DNA from: Actinomycetales bacterium | GTDB taxonomy: Bacteria; Actinomycetota; Actinomycetes; Actinomycetales; JAHECE01 | NCBI GenBank assembly: GCA_029975645.1 | Contig: JARKOU010000077.1 | Span: 1-37,576 of the forward strand | Length of the DNA: 37,576 nt | Reading direction: 5' to 3' | Shown here: positions 15,437 to 22,137 of the stretch, piece after piece | How the letters are laid out: every line of letters starts with the position of its first letter | Numbering within the stretch: position 1 is the stretch's first letter | The notes under the pieces: generated by a model | Told to the model about the DNA's origin: nothing | The model's input: only the letters and a program-made list of their open reading frames with translations | The model's database searches: none | Program-made: the position numbers and the translations under genes

Positions 15437-16945
15437 CTACTCCGGCGTGTTCCCGGTGGCGGCTCCGACGGCGAAGGGCGTCGTGACCCCCTCGTACGCG
15501 AGGTGGGCGACCAGGCCCTCGCGGGCGTGGGGCAGGTTGTGGCAGTGGTCCATCCAGATGCCCGGGTTGTCGGCGAGGAAGGCGATCTCGTAGGTCTCGC
15601 CGTCGGCCACGTTGAGGGAGTCCACCCACCACGGGCTCCCCGTCGCGGCCACGCCGTCGCGGCTGAGGACGACGGCGTGATGGCCGTGCAGGTGCATGGG
15701 GTGGACGTCGCCGCTGCGGTTGGCGATGGTCATGCGGACGACGTCCCCCTCCGCGACCTCGAACATCGGGACGTCGGGCCACAGGTGGCCGTTGATCGTC
15801 CAGTAGAACCCCGGGCGCCCGTCGACGAACCCCGGCCGCCGGCCGATGTCGTAGCGGAACGTCCGATCGGGGTGCTCGACGTCGAACCCGATCGGGGCCG
15901 GCGTCCCGTAGGTGAGCAGGTCCACGGTCGACGTCGGCCGGGGCAGCGACGGGGCGTCGAAAGATGCGGAGCCCAGCACCACGGACGCCGCCCCCACCTG
16001 GACCCGCACGGGCGAGCCGTCGTCCGGCGCCGTGACCTCGAGGTCGGCGCGACCGCCGGCCGTAACAAGCACGGCGGCGTCCCCGATCGGCGTCCCCCCG
16101 GTCACGTCCGTGCCGTCGACCGCGACGAGTCGCGCCGGCGCGCCGGCCACCCACACCGGCGTCGGCCCGTTGTCGGTGTTGATCACGCGGACCCGCGCGC
16201 GGCTGCCCGGCGAGACCTCCACCTGGGTGTCTGCCTCCCGCCCGTTGATGGTGCGCATGCCGTCGTAGAGGTGCGCGAGGGCGACGACGTCGACCGCGTC
16301 GTCGGCCGCTGCCGGCAGCACCACGAGGGCGCCGAGCAGGCCGCGCGCCACCTGCTCGTGCGACATCTGGTGCGAGTGGTACCAGAAGGTGCCGGCCTGA
16401 TCGACGACGAAGCGGTAGACGTGCTCCGCGCCGGGCGGCACAGCGTCCTGGGTGACGCCCGCTACGCCGTCCTCCGCGTTCGGGACGTCGACGCCGTGCC
16501 AGTGGAGCGTGATCCCGTCCGCCACGGACTCGTTCACCAGGCGCACCTCGACCAGTTGGCCGACCGTCGCGCGGATCACCGGGCCCGGCGACGTCCCGTT
16601 GAGGGTGTACCCGGCCACCTCCCGTCCGGAGGCTAGGCGGAACGTCTCCTCCCGGGCCGTGAGGGCGACGGTCACGTCGGCGGGACGATTGACGTCGGCC
16701 CTCAGGGTCTCGACGCTGCGGCTTCCAGCGGCTCCGGCGCCGTCGAGGGCGTGCCCTGCATGCCCCGACGACGTCGCCCCCGCCGTCGCGAGCACGCCGT
16801 CCTGGCCATGGTCCACGTGGCCCATCTCCATCGCCGAGTAGGTCTCCGGCAGGAGGCTGGACCCCCACAGCCAGGCGAGCGACCCCACGATGAGCGCACT
16901 GGCCACGGACGCCGCGCCGATCCGCAGCCCGCGGGACGGCGGCAT
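15437..16945 (-). CDS. Multicopper oxidase, three-cupredoxin laccase type
   Basis: 502 residues. All four copper motifs are present: H148-W-H150, H190-S-H192, H415-P-M-H418-L-H420 and H467-C-H469-x3-H473-x4-L478. The type-1 axial position is Leu rather than Met, as in many laccases. An uncleaved-looking hydrophobic helix at about 10-30 precedes a Met/His-rich stretch (residues 39-65: M-E-M-G-H, D-H-G, G-H-A-G-H), which could hold copper outside the membrane. It would oxidise cuprous ion, phenols or another donor with reduction of oxygen to water. It lies 11 bases after the four-helix membrane protein, with the kinase/regulator pair upstream on the same strand. It is not a two-domain nitrite reductase. 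Confidence 0.92.
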   Translation of the reverse strand: MPPSRGLRIGAASVASALIVGSLAWLWGSSLLPETYSAMEMGHVDHGQDGVLATAGATSSGHAGHALDGAGAAGSRSVETLRADVNRPADVTVALTAREETFRLASGREVAGYTLNGTSPGPVIRATVGQLVEVRLVNESVADGITLHWHGVDVPNAEDGVAGVTQDAVPPGAEHVYRFVVDQAGTFWYHSHQMSHEQVARGLLGALVVLPAAADDAVDVVALAHLYDGMRTINGREADTQVEVSPGSRARVRVINTDNGPTPVWVAGAPARLVAVDGTDVTGGTPIGDAAVLVTAGGRADLEVTAPDDGSPVRVQVGAASVVLGSASFDAPSLPRPTSTVDLLTYGTPAPIGFDVEHPDRTFRYDIGRRPGFVDGRPGFYWTINGHLWPDVPMFEVAEGDVVRMTIANRSGDVHPMHLHGHHAVVLSRDGVAATGSPWWVDSLNVADGETYEIAFLADNPGIWMDHCHNLPHAREGLVAHLAYEGVTTPFAVGAATGNTPE

Positions 16946-16956
16946 GCTCGGATCCG

Positions 16957-17427
16957 TCAGACCGGGATCTCGACCGGTGCGGAGGCCCGGTCAGCGGACG
17001 TGCCGACCACCCGACGGGTCCGGCGTGCGGTGTAGAACGCCGTGCCGAACAGGGCGAGGGCGTTCAGGCCGTGCAGCGCGCCGAGCGCCGGCATGTCGTG
17101 GCCCGCGAAGCCGAGGGTGATCTGCACCGCGACGAGCAGCAGCACGATCCCTGCCCACTTCACGCCACCCGGGATCTTCGCGAAGAACGAGACCACGAGC
17201 AGGGCCAGGGCGATCACCGGGATCACCATGCTCCCGTTGATGCCGTGCACGATGAACCCGACCACCTCCGGGAACGCGGACTGCTCGCTCTCGAAGACCG
17301 CCTTGTCGAGCACGCCGCCCCCGTCGACCCACTTGCCCAGCCCGGCCACCGCGAAGACCATCGCCATCGCCTGGACCGCCACCTCGGCGGCCACCAGGTA
17401 GGCCAGGACCTTGTAGACCGTCCTCAT
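16957..17427 (-). CDS. Four-helix membrane protein, possible heme or copper ligand set (DUF6220-like?)
   Basis: 156 residues; ATG at 17427 with a strong GGAGG site. The frame is open much further upstream, but ribosome site and hydrophobic start fix this start. Four membrane helices: about 5-28, 56-80, 89-108 and 116-133. Two helices begin with the same pattern, 'VH61GING' and 'LH119GLNA', and a third histidine lies in 'GFAGH110DM'. Such histidines at membrane boundaries are often heme or metal ligands. I think it belongs to a small DUF family (DUF6220 is my best guess, not verified). It is 11 bases upstream of the multicopper oxidase gene, so it probably assists that enzyme, for example in electron delivery or copper handling. 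Confidence 0.75.
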   Translation of the reverse strand: MRTVYKVLAYLVAAEVAVQAMAMVFAVAGLGKWVDGGGVLDKAVFESEQSAFPEVVGFIVHGINGSMVIPVIALALLVVSFFAKIPGGVKWAGIVLLLVAVQITLGFAGHDMPALGALHGLNALALFGTAFYTARRTRRVVGTSADRASAPVEIPV

Positions 17428-17481
17428 GATTCCCCCTCCTCGAGCCGGTGGGCGCCGGCGCCTCCCCTCGTCGGGGACGAC

Positions 17482-17503
17482 CCACGGACCGGGCCCACCG
17501 TGG
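17482..17503. repeat. Inverted repeat upstream of the membrane protein/oxidase operon
   Basis: The full arms are CCCACGG (17481-17487) and CCGTGGG (17498-17504), perfect over seven bases, around a 10-base spacer containing ACCGGGCCCA. Its core nearly matches the reverse complement of the element at 7592-7616, including the ACCGGGCC spacer. It lies about 55-75 bases upstream of the ATG at 17427, where a leader hairpin or operator would sit. Confidence 0.5.
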
Positions 17504-17522
17504 GAAGCGTCCGGCGCGGGGC

Positions 17523-17553
17523 GTCCCGCCGTCACGGGACGTTGTCCCGGGAC
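17523..17553. promoter_or_regulatory. Cluster of GTCCCG/CGGGAC inverted half-sites
   Basis: Within 31 bases there are four half-sites: GTCCCG at 17523-17528, CGGGAC at 17535-17540, GTCCCG at 17544-17549 and CGGGAC at 17548-17553. They form the perfect palindromes CGGGACGTTGTCCCG (17535-17549) and GTCCCGGGAC (17544-17553). The cluster lies in the 212-base gap between the response regulator and the membrane protein/oxidase genes. The GGGAC-n-GTCCC pattern recalls DosR/NarL-type sites, but the spacer is 3 rather than 4 bases. Binding by the neighbouring LuxR-type regulator is inferred. A transcription terminator for the regulator gene is an alternative reading. Confidence 0.6.
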
Positions 17554-17639
17554 GGCCGGGAAATCGGGCGGGGGCGGGCGCCGTCGGGACGGGCTCCGCC
17601 AGCGCCGTCGTCGCGCCCGGCGTCGTGAGCCCGACGCCG

Positions 17640-18311
17640 TTACGCGCGGTGCCGCTGGGGCCCCTGCTGCTCCGGCCCGCCGAGTCCGGCCTCGCGCGCC
17701 CGGAGGATCGCCGCGGTGCGGTCGGTGACCTGCAACTTGGTCAGGACGGTGGAGACGTAGTTGCGCACGGTCTTGCCGCTCACGCCGAGCCGACGGGCGA
17801 TCGCGGCGTTGTCGAGGCCGCGGGCGAGGAGGGCGAGCACCTCGTGCTCGCGGTCGGTGAGCTGCGGGAACGGCGCCGCCGTCGCTGCGCGGGCGAAGTG
17901 GGTGAGAAGCCGGCCCGCGATCGCCGCCCCGAACACTGCCTCGCCGCTCGCGACGGCGCGCACCGCCGCGACGATCTCCTCGCCGTCGGCGCCCTTGACC
18001 ACGTACCCGTACGCGCCGGCGCGCAGGGCGGCCAAGACGTTCTCGTCGTCGTCGTACATGGTGAGGATCAGTACCCGGCTGGGTAGCCCGGCGGCCCGCA
18101 TCGCCGTGGTGACCCAGAGCCCGTCGCCGTCCGGCATCCCGACGTCCAGCACGGCGACGTCGGGGACGTGCTCGGTGGCCGCGGCGAGGGCGCATGCCCC
18201 GGTGGCGGCGACGGCGAGCACGGCGATGTCCGGCTCGGACTCGAGCACGGCGCGCAGCCCCGAGGCGAAGACCGGGTGGTCATCCGCGAGGATCAGCCGG
18301 ATCACCGGCAC
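17640..18311 (-). CDS. NarL/LuxR-type two-component response regulator
   Basis: 223 residues from a GTG at 18311. Receiver domain at about 1-120 with the acidic pair D10-D11, the phosphoacceptor D56 in 'VAVLDVGMPDGDG', a threonine in 'LILTMYDDDENV' and the lysine in 'GYVVKGAD'. The LuxR-type DNA-binding domain (about 150-212) reads 'LTDREHEVLALLARGL' and 'IARRLGVSGKTVRNYVSTVLTKL'. The start lies 32 bases inside the end of the histidine kinase gene, so the two are translationally coupled cognates. The genes after it on the same strand are the membrane protein and the copper oxidase, which are likely targets. Confidence 0.95.
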   Translation of the reverse strand: MPVIRLILADDHPVFASGLRAVLESEPDIAVLAVAATGACALAAATEHVPDVAVLDVGMPDGDGLWVTTAMRAAGLPSRVLILTMYDDDENVLAALRAGAYGYVVKGADGEEIVAAVRAVASGEAVFGAAIAGRLLTHFARAATAAPFPQLTDREHEVLALLARGLDNAAIARRLGVSGKTVRNYVSTVLTKLQVTDRTAAILRAREAGLGGPEQQGPQRHRA

Positions 18312-20550
18312 CTCCGAGGTCGGTCGTCGGGAGCCGAGCGTGCACCAGCGTGCCGCCCCCGGGCGGGGAGAGCACCGTGAACGTACCCCCCAGTTCCTCG
18401 ACCCGCTCGCGCATGGAACGCAGCCCGACGCCCGGGGCGCAGGAGGGGTCGAGCCCGCGCCCGTCGTCGCGCACGGTGAGGTCGAGCGCGCCGTCGGTCG
18501 CGGTGATCATTACCCGGCACGTCGTGGCGCCGCTGTGCCGCACGGCGTTGGTCATGGCCTCGACGGCGATCCGGTAGGCGGCCGTCTCCACCGCCGCCGG
18601 GAGCGGCGCCGTGCTCGAGGGCCCGGTCACGTCGATCGACATCTCGCCGTCGAGGGACGCCGCGCGGGATCGCACGGCGCCGACCAGGCCGAGTTCGTCG
18701 AGGGCGGGTGGGCGCAGCGCCTCGACGAGCCTCCGAACGTCCGCCACCGACGCCTTGGCCTCGGCGGCGATCTCGCCCAGCAGAACCTGCGCGCGCGAGT
18801 CGGCCGGGACCTGGCGTGCCGCCAGGCCGGCCTTGAGCCCGATCGCGGCGAGCGTGGGGCCGAGGCCGTCGTGCAGGTCGCGGCGGAGCCGACGGCGCTC
18901 GTCCTCGCGGGACGCGACCACCTGTGCGCGGGACCGCACGAGGTCCGCCTGGAGCCGGACGGCTTGGACGGCGGGACCCGCCTGCTGGGCCAGTGAGGCG
19001 ATGAGACGGAGGTCCAGAGGGTCGAGCGGGTCCTCCCGGCCGCGACCGGAGACGAGGAGGCGGCCGACCACCTCCCCCTGGTGGCGCAGGTCCTCGGCGT
19101 GCACGGCACCCACCGGGGCGCCGTGCACCGCGCCCGGCGCATACCCGCCCGCGCCGTCGGCCAGTTCGATCGCCGCATACGGCAGCCGCAGGGAGGTCGC
19201 CACGGCGTCGACGACGGCGGGCAGCACGTCGTCGGGAACCAGCACGGTCTGCAAACGCTCGCCCAGGCGCGCGAGGGCGGCGACCGGCTCCCGCCGGTCG
19301 CCGTACATCAGGCGGTTCACCCCGCGCTGCGCCGCGTTCCGGAGCGGGGCGAGGGCCAGTGCCGCCCCGACCGCCGCGAGCGTGGCCGCGGGCGTGGTCG
19401 AGAGCTGCAGGACGCCGACCGCCAGGGCGACGACGGTGGCGTAGGCCGCGGCGAGGACGGCGATGGTGACGGCGTAGACGAGCGAGCGGTTGGCGAGACG
19501 TTCGATGTCGAAGAGGCGGTGACGCCGCAGCGCCACCGCGATCCCGGCGACGAACGGGAGCGCCGAGAGGCCGAGGGCGCCCCAGGGCAGCGCGCTCCCG
19601 CCCGTGATCAGATCGGGGAGCAGCCAGCCGGCGATGCCGAGCACGCCCGCGACGGCGGCCCCGCCGGCCAGCCAGCGCAGGCGGGCGCGGGTCGCCGCGT
19701 CGGCGGCCGAGCGGTAGGAGACCACGCCCGAGACGATGGTGAGCAGCAGCGTCGCCACCACCACCGCGGTCTGCCCGGCGTGCACCAGGCCGATCCACGC
19801 GAGCGCGTCCGGTGCGACCAGACCGGCCGCGCCCGACCAGAGGACAACCACCGCGAGGGGGGCGGCGTATGCGATCGCGACCGCGTGCCGGCCACGCCGC
19901 CAGGGGTGGGCCGGCGCGATGAGGAGCGAGAACGTGATCGTCGCGCCCCACGCGACCGAGTACGCCCCGACCGCGTTGAGATGGAACAGCCACACCTGCG
20001 GCCCGCCCGTGGCGAGGGCGACGGCGGGCAGCCCTCCCACGACCACGAACGTGCTGCCGAGCAGGCCCGCGGCCAGGACGAGGAGAGGCGCGGTGGCGGG
20101 CTCCTCCGGACGCCGCACGTAGAGCGCGAGCGCGAGAACAGCCAGCGCGACGACGAAGACGAGGTTCCCCCACCCCTGCACCAGCAGCGGGTACGGGTCC
20201 ACCCGGACCATCGTGACCGCGAGCGACGTCGCGACGTCGCGCACCACCTCGTAGGGCAGCACGGCCCCGATCTCCGGCCGGGGCACGCCGCCGAGGCCCG
20301 CCGCGAGGTCATGCCCGGCGATAGCGGTCACCATGTCGCCGGTTCGCAGGCTCGTGCCCGACGGCGCGGGCACGTCGACGACGACGCCGGACGCCTGCCA
20401 GGTGGACCGGGTCAGGCGCAGGAGGCTCCCGTCGTCGGGGGCGTCCAGCCGCGCCGTCGTCCCGAGGACCCCGAGCACCACGAGGGCGATCGCGACGGCT
20501 GCGGGCGCCCACCGCGATCGCGCCGGTGGCGCTGGCTGCCCTGTGACCAC
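18280..20550 (-). CDS. Sensor histidine kinase, HisKA_3 (NarL partner) with multi-helix sensor region
   Basis: 756 residues from GTG at 20550. A first membrane helix (about 14-32) is followed by an extracytoplasmic segment that reads like a PDZ domain (about 50-115: 'SLRTGDMVTAIAGHDL'), then about nine hydrophobic helices up to residue 400, and a GAF-like region (about 430-520). The dimerisation/phosphoacceptor helix is 'EDERRRLRRDLH560DGLGP', characteristic of HisKA_3. The ATPase domain has the N box 'EAMTNAVRHSGA' and G boxes 'DDGRGLD' and 'GVGLRSMRERVEELGG'. It signals to the overlapping response regulator. The PDZ-plus-helix sensor suggests a membrane- or envelope-derived signal, ligand unknown. 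It follows the GntR gene by 88 bases on the same strand but belongs to a different function. Confidence 0.92.
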   Translation of the reverse strand: MVTGQPAPPARSRWAPAAVAIALVVLGVLGTTARLDAPDDGSLLRLTRSTWQASGVVVDVPAPSGTSLRTGDMVTAIAGHDLAAGLGGVPRPEIGAVLPYEVVRDVATSLAVTMVRVDPYPLLVQGWGNLVFVVALAVLALALYVRRPEEPATAPLLVLAAGLLGSTFVVVGGLPAVALATGGPQVWLFHLNAVGAYSVAWGATITFSLLIAPAHPWRRGRHAVAIAYAAPLAVVVLWSGAAGLVAPDALAWIGLVHAGQTAVVVATLLLTIVSGVVSYRSAADAATRARLRWLAGGAAVAGVLGIAGWLLPDLITGGSALPWGALGLSALPFVAGIAVALRRHRLFDIERLANRSLVYAVTIAVLAAAYATVVALAVGVLQLSTTPAATLAAVGAALALAPLRNAAQRGVNRLMYGDRREPVAALARLGERLQTVLVPDDVLPAVVDAVATSLRLPYAAIELADGAGGYAPGAVHGAPVGAVHAEDLRHQGEVVGRLLVSGRGREDPLDPLDLRLIASLAQQAGPAVQAVRLQADLVRSRAQVVASREDERRRLRRDLHDGLGPTLAAIGLKAGLAARQVPADSRAQVLLGEIAAEAKASVADVRRLVEALRPPALDELGLVGAVRSRAASLDGEMSIDVTGPSSTAPLPAAVETAAYRIAVEAMTNAVRHSGATTCRVMITATDGALDLTVRDDGRGLDPSCAPGVGLRSMRERVEELGGTFTVLSPPGGGTLVHARLPTTDLGGAGDPADPRG

Positions 20551-20638
20551 GCCTCATCATCGACGCAGGCCGCGCCGTCGTACAGCCTGGAGGGGCGCTC
20601 TCCGGCGCCGGGCCGCGATGCGGTCCGCGCACCCGTGA

Positions 20639-21403
20639 TCAGGACGAGCCCTCGAGGGACATGTGGATCTGGTACCGATCGCCGCGGTACCAGGACGTGA
20701 CGTACTCCACGGGACGCGAGCCGGCGGTCGAGGTCCGCCGGAACACCATGAGCGGGGCGCCCACGGCGACGCCGAGCACCTCGCCGAGCGCCTTGTCCGC
20801 GGGCTCGGCCCACACCGTCTGCTCGGCGTGGTCGATCTGGAGCCGGTACGCCGAGGCCAGGGTCGTGTAGAGCGATCGCGTCAGGTCGTGAGCGCCCAGG
20901 TCCGGCACGAGCGCCTCGGGGTAGAAGCCTCGTTCGAGGGCCATCGGAACGCCGCCGGCGAGGCGGAGTCGCTCCAGGTCCCAGACCCGGGCTCCTGCCC
21001 CGAGGCCGAGCGCGGCCCGCGCCTCGAACGGTGCCTCCACCAGGGACACGCCCCGCACGATGGTCGCGGCGACGAGTCCCCGACGGCGCATGTCGTCGGT
21101 GAACGAGGCCAGGTGGAGCGCGGCCTCGATCCGCTCGCCCGCCACAAAGGTCCCTTTGCCGTGGACCTTGTAGAGCCTGCCGTCTTCGACGAGTTGCCGG
21201 ATCGCCTCCCGGACCGTGGCTCGGCTCACCCCGTACTCGGCCATGAGGTCGCGCTCCGAGGGGATGGCGGAGTGGGGAGCCCAGGTGCTCTCGATCTGCG
21301 CGAGCAGGATGGACCGCAACTGGGCGTGCTTCGGAACGGGCCCCTCGATGAGGGCCGAGCGCTCGTCCTCGGGCGCCCTCGGCGCTGATGTGACGTCCGT
21401 CAT
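20639..21403 (-). CDS. GntR/HutC family repressor of amino-sugar genes (DasR/NagR-like)
   Basis: 254 residues; the ATG at 21403 is chosen over upstream codons because it has a GGCGAG site and the helix-turn-helix then begins near residue 20, as in the family. The winged helix has 'AIPSERDLMAEYGVSRATVREAIRQLVEDGRLYKVHGKGTFVA' (read in parts, about 45-88). The UTRA effector domain (about 105-250) ends with 'RPVEYVTSWYRGDRYQIHM', typical of regulators that bind glucosamine- or GlcNAc-phosphate. It is divergent from the PTS and nag genes, and ACTGGT/ACCAGT sites lie between. So it most likely represses GlcNAc uptake and use until amino-sugar phosphate accumulates. Confidence 0.92.
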   Translation of the reverse strand: MTDVTSAPRAPEDERSALIEGPVPKHAQLRSILLAQIESTWAPHSAIPSERDLMAEYGVSRATVREAIRQLVEDGRLYKVHGKGTFVAGERIEAALHLASFTDDMRRRGLVAATIVRGVSLVEAPFEARAALGLGAGARVWDLERLRLAGGVPMALERGFYPEALVPDLGAHDLTRSLYTTLASAYRLQIDHAEQTVWAEPADKALGEVLGVAVGAPLMVFRRTSTAGSRPVEYVTSWYRGDRYQIHMSLEGSS

Positions 21404-21425
21404 AGCTCGCCACCCTCGATCGGTG

Positions 21426-21454
21426 TTGACACGGGCCCTCTTACGGCTGATCAT
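21426..21454 (+). promoter_or_regulatory. Probable promoter of the PTS/nag operon
   Basis: TTGACA (21426-21431) is a perfect -35 hexamer. Seventeen bases later GATCAT (21449-21454) matches four of six -10 positions. The predicted transcription start falls at about 21461, the first base of the best operator, so bound repressor would block early transcription. Confidence 0.55.
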
Positions 21455-21460
21455 CGATGC

Positions 21461-21476
21461 ACTGGTTCGTACCAGT
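21461..21476. promoter_or_regulatory. DasR-like operator (dre) site 1
   Basis: ACTGGTTCGTACCAGT has perfect 6-base arms ACTGGT/ACCAGT around four bases. From memory the DasR consensus is ACTGGTCTAGACCAGT; this site matches 12 of 16 positions, all mismatches being in the centre. It lies in the divergent gap between the GntR gene and the EIIA gene. Confidence 0.85.
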
Positions 21477-21478
21477 AC

Positions 21479-21493
21479 GGACCAGTAAGGTCC
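21479..21493. promoter_or_regulatory. Secondary GntR operator candidate
   Basis: GGACC and GGTCC arms flank five bases (21479-21493), and the site contains another ACCAGT half-site. It begins three bases after dre site 1, so two repressor dimers could bind side by side. Confidence 0.5.
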
Positions 21494-21546
21494 GGTGAGA
21501 CCCACCATACGTGAAATGCCAGCGCCAGAGAGCGAAGCCAGGGCCG

Positions 21547-21562
21547 CGAGGTCCGTACCAGT
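21547..21562. promoter_or_regulatory. DasR-like operator site 3, next to the EIIA ribosome site
   Basis: CGAGGTCCGTACCAGT keeps the inner GGT/ACC palindrome and the full right arm ACCAGT. It matches about 10 of 16 positions of the recalled dre consensus and lies 11 bases before the EIIA start codon, overlapping the leader. Confidence 0.55.
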
Positions 21563-21573
21563 CAGGGGAAGTT

Positions 21574-22098
21574 ATGAACACCACCACCGATCCCAGCCCC
21601 ATCGCCCGCGGCCTTGGCGCCACCGAGGACGACGGCGCGGCGCGCGTCCTCGCTCCGCTCCGCGGCCGCGTGGTCCGCCTCGACGAGGTGCCGGACCCGA
21701 TCTTCTCCCAGGCGATCGTGGGTCCCGGCGCGGCGATCGACCCGCCCCGCGCCGTCGTCGACGTCGTCGCTCCGATCAGCGGCCGGCTCCTCAAGGTGTT
21801 CCCGCACGCCTTCGTGGTCCTGTCGACGGACGGCGTGGGCGCGTTGGTCCACCTCGGGATCGACACGGTGGAACTCGACGGCGCCGGCTTCGTCCTCCGC
21901 CTCGCGCAGGGCGACGAGGTCGCGGCGGGCGACGTCGTCGTGACCTACGACGTTCCCGCGATCGAGGCAACCGGTCGCAACACCATCGTGCCCGTGATCC
22001 TGCTCGAGCAGCAGGCCGACCGCATCGCGTACGCGGGCGGCGTCGTCGACGGCGATGACGTGATCGGCGGGCAGGCCTTCCTCACCCTCAGCCGCTGA
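21574..22098 (+). CDS. PTS EIIA component, glucose/GlcNAc type
   Basis: Free-standing EIIA domain, 174 residues, that carries phosphate from HPr to EIIB. The ATG at 21574 has AGGGGAA upstream; more upstream codons would run into operator site 3. The two active-site histidines are H78 in 'FPHAFVVLS' and H93 in 'ALVHLGIDTV', the latter being the phosphorylated one. 'VVDVVAPISGRLLKV' and 'DEVAAGDVVVTYD' are also standard for EIIA-Glc. In actinobacteria EIIA is often a separate protein that serves an EIICB partner; the EIICB gene follows 39 bases later. Confidence 0.94.
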   Translation: MNTTTDPSPIARGLGATEDDGAARVLAPLRGRVVRLDEVPDPIFSQAIVGPGAAIDPPRAVVDVVAPISGRLLKVFPHAFVVLSTDGVGALVHLGIDTVELDGAGFVLRLAQGDEVAAGDVVVTYDVPAIEATGRNTIVPVILLEQQADRIAYAGGVVDGDDVIGGQAFLTLSR

Positions 22099-22137
22099 CC
22101 GCGGCGCTCACCACCTCGCACTCAAGGAGAGACCCTC

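Noticed and set aside
15437-16945. Copper nitrite reductase.
   Set aside because: Three cupredoxin parts and the H-C-H-x3-H laccase ending are present; NirK has two domains and lacks this pattern.
17535-17549. Exact DosR/DevR box upstream of the copper oxidase operon.
   Set aside because: Arms GGGAC/GTCCC match, but the spacer is 3 bases rather than 4 and the flanks differ. I keep it as a general palindrome.
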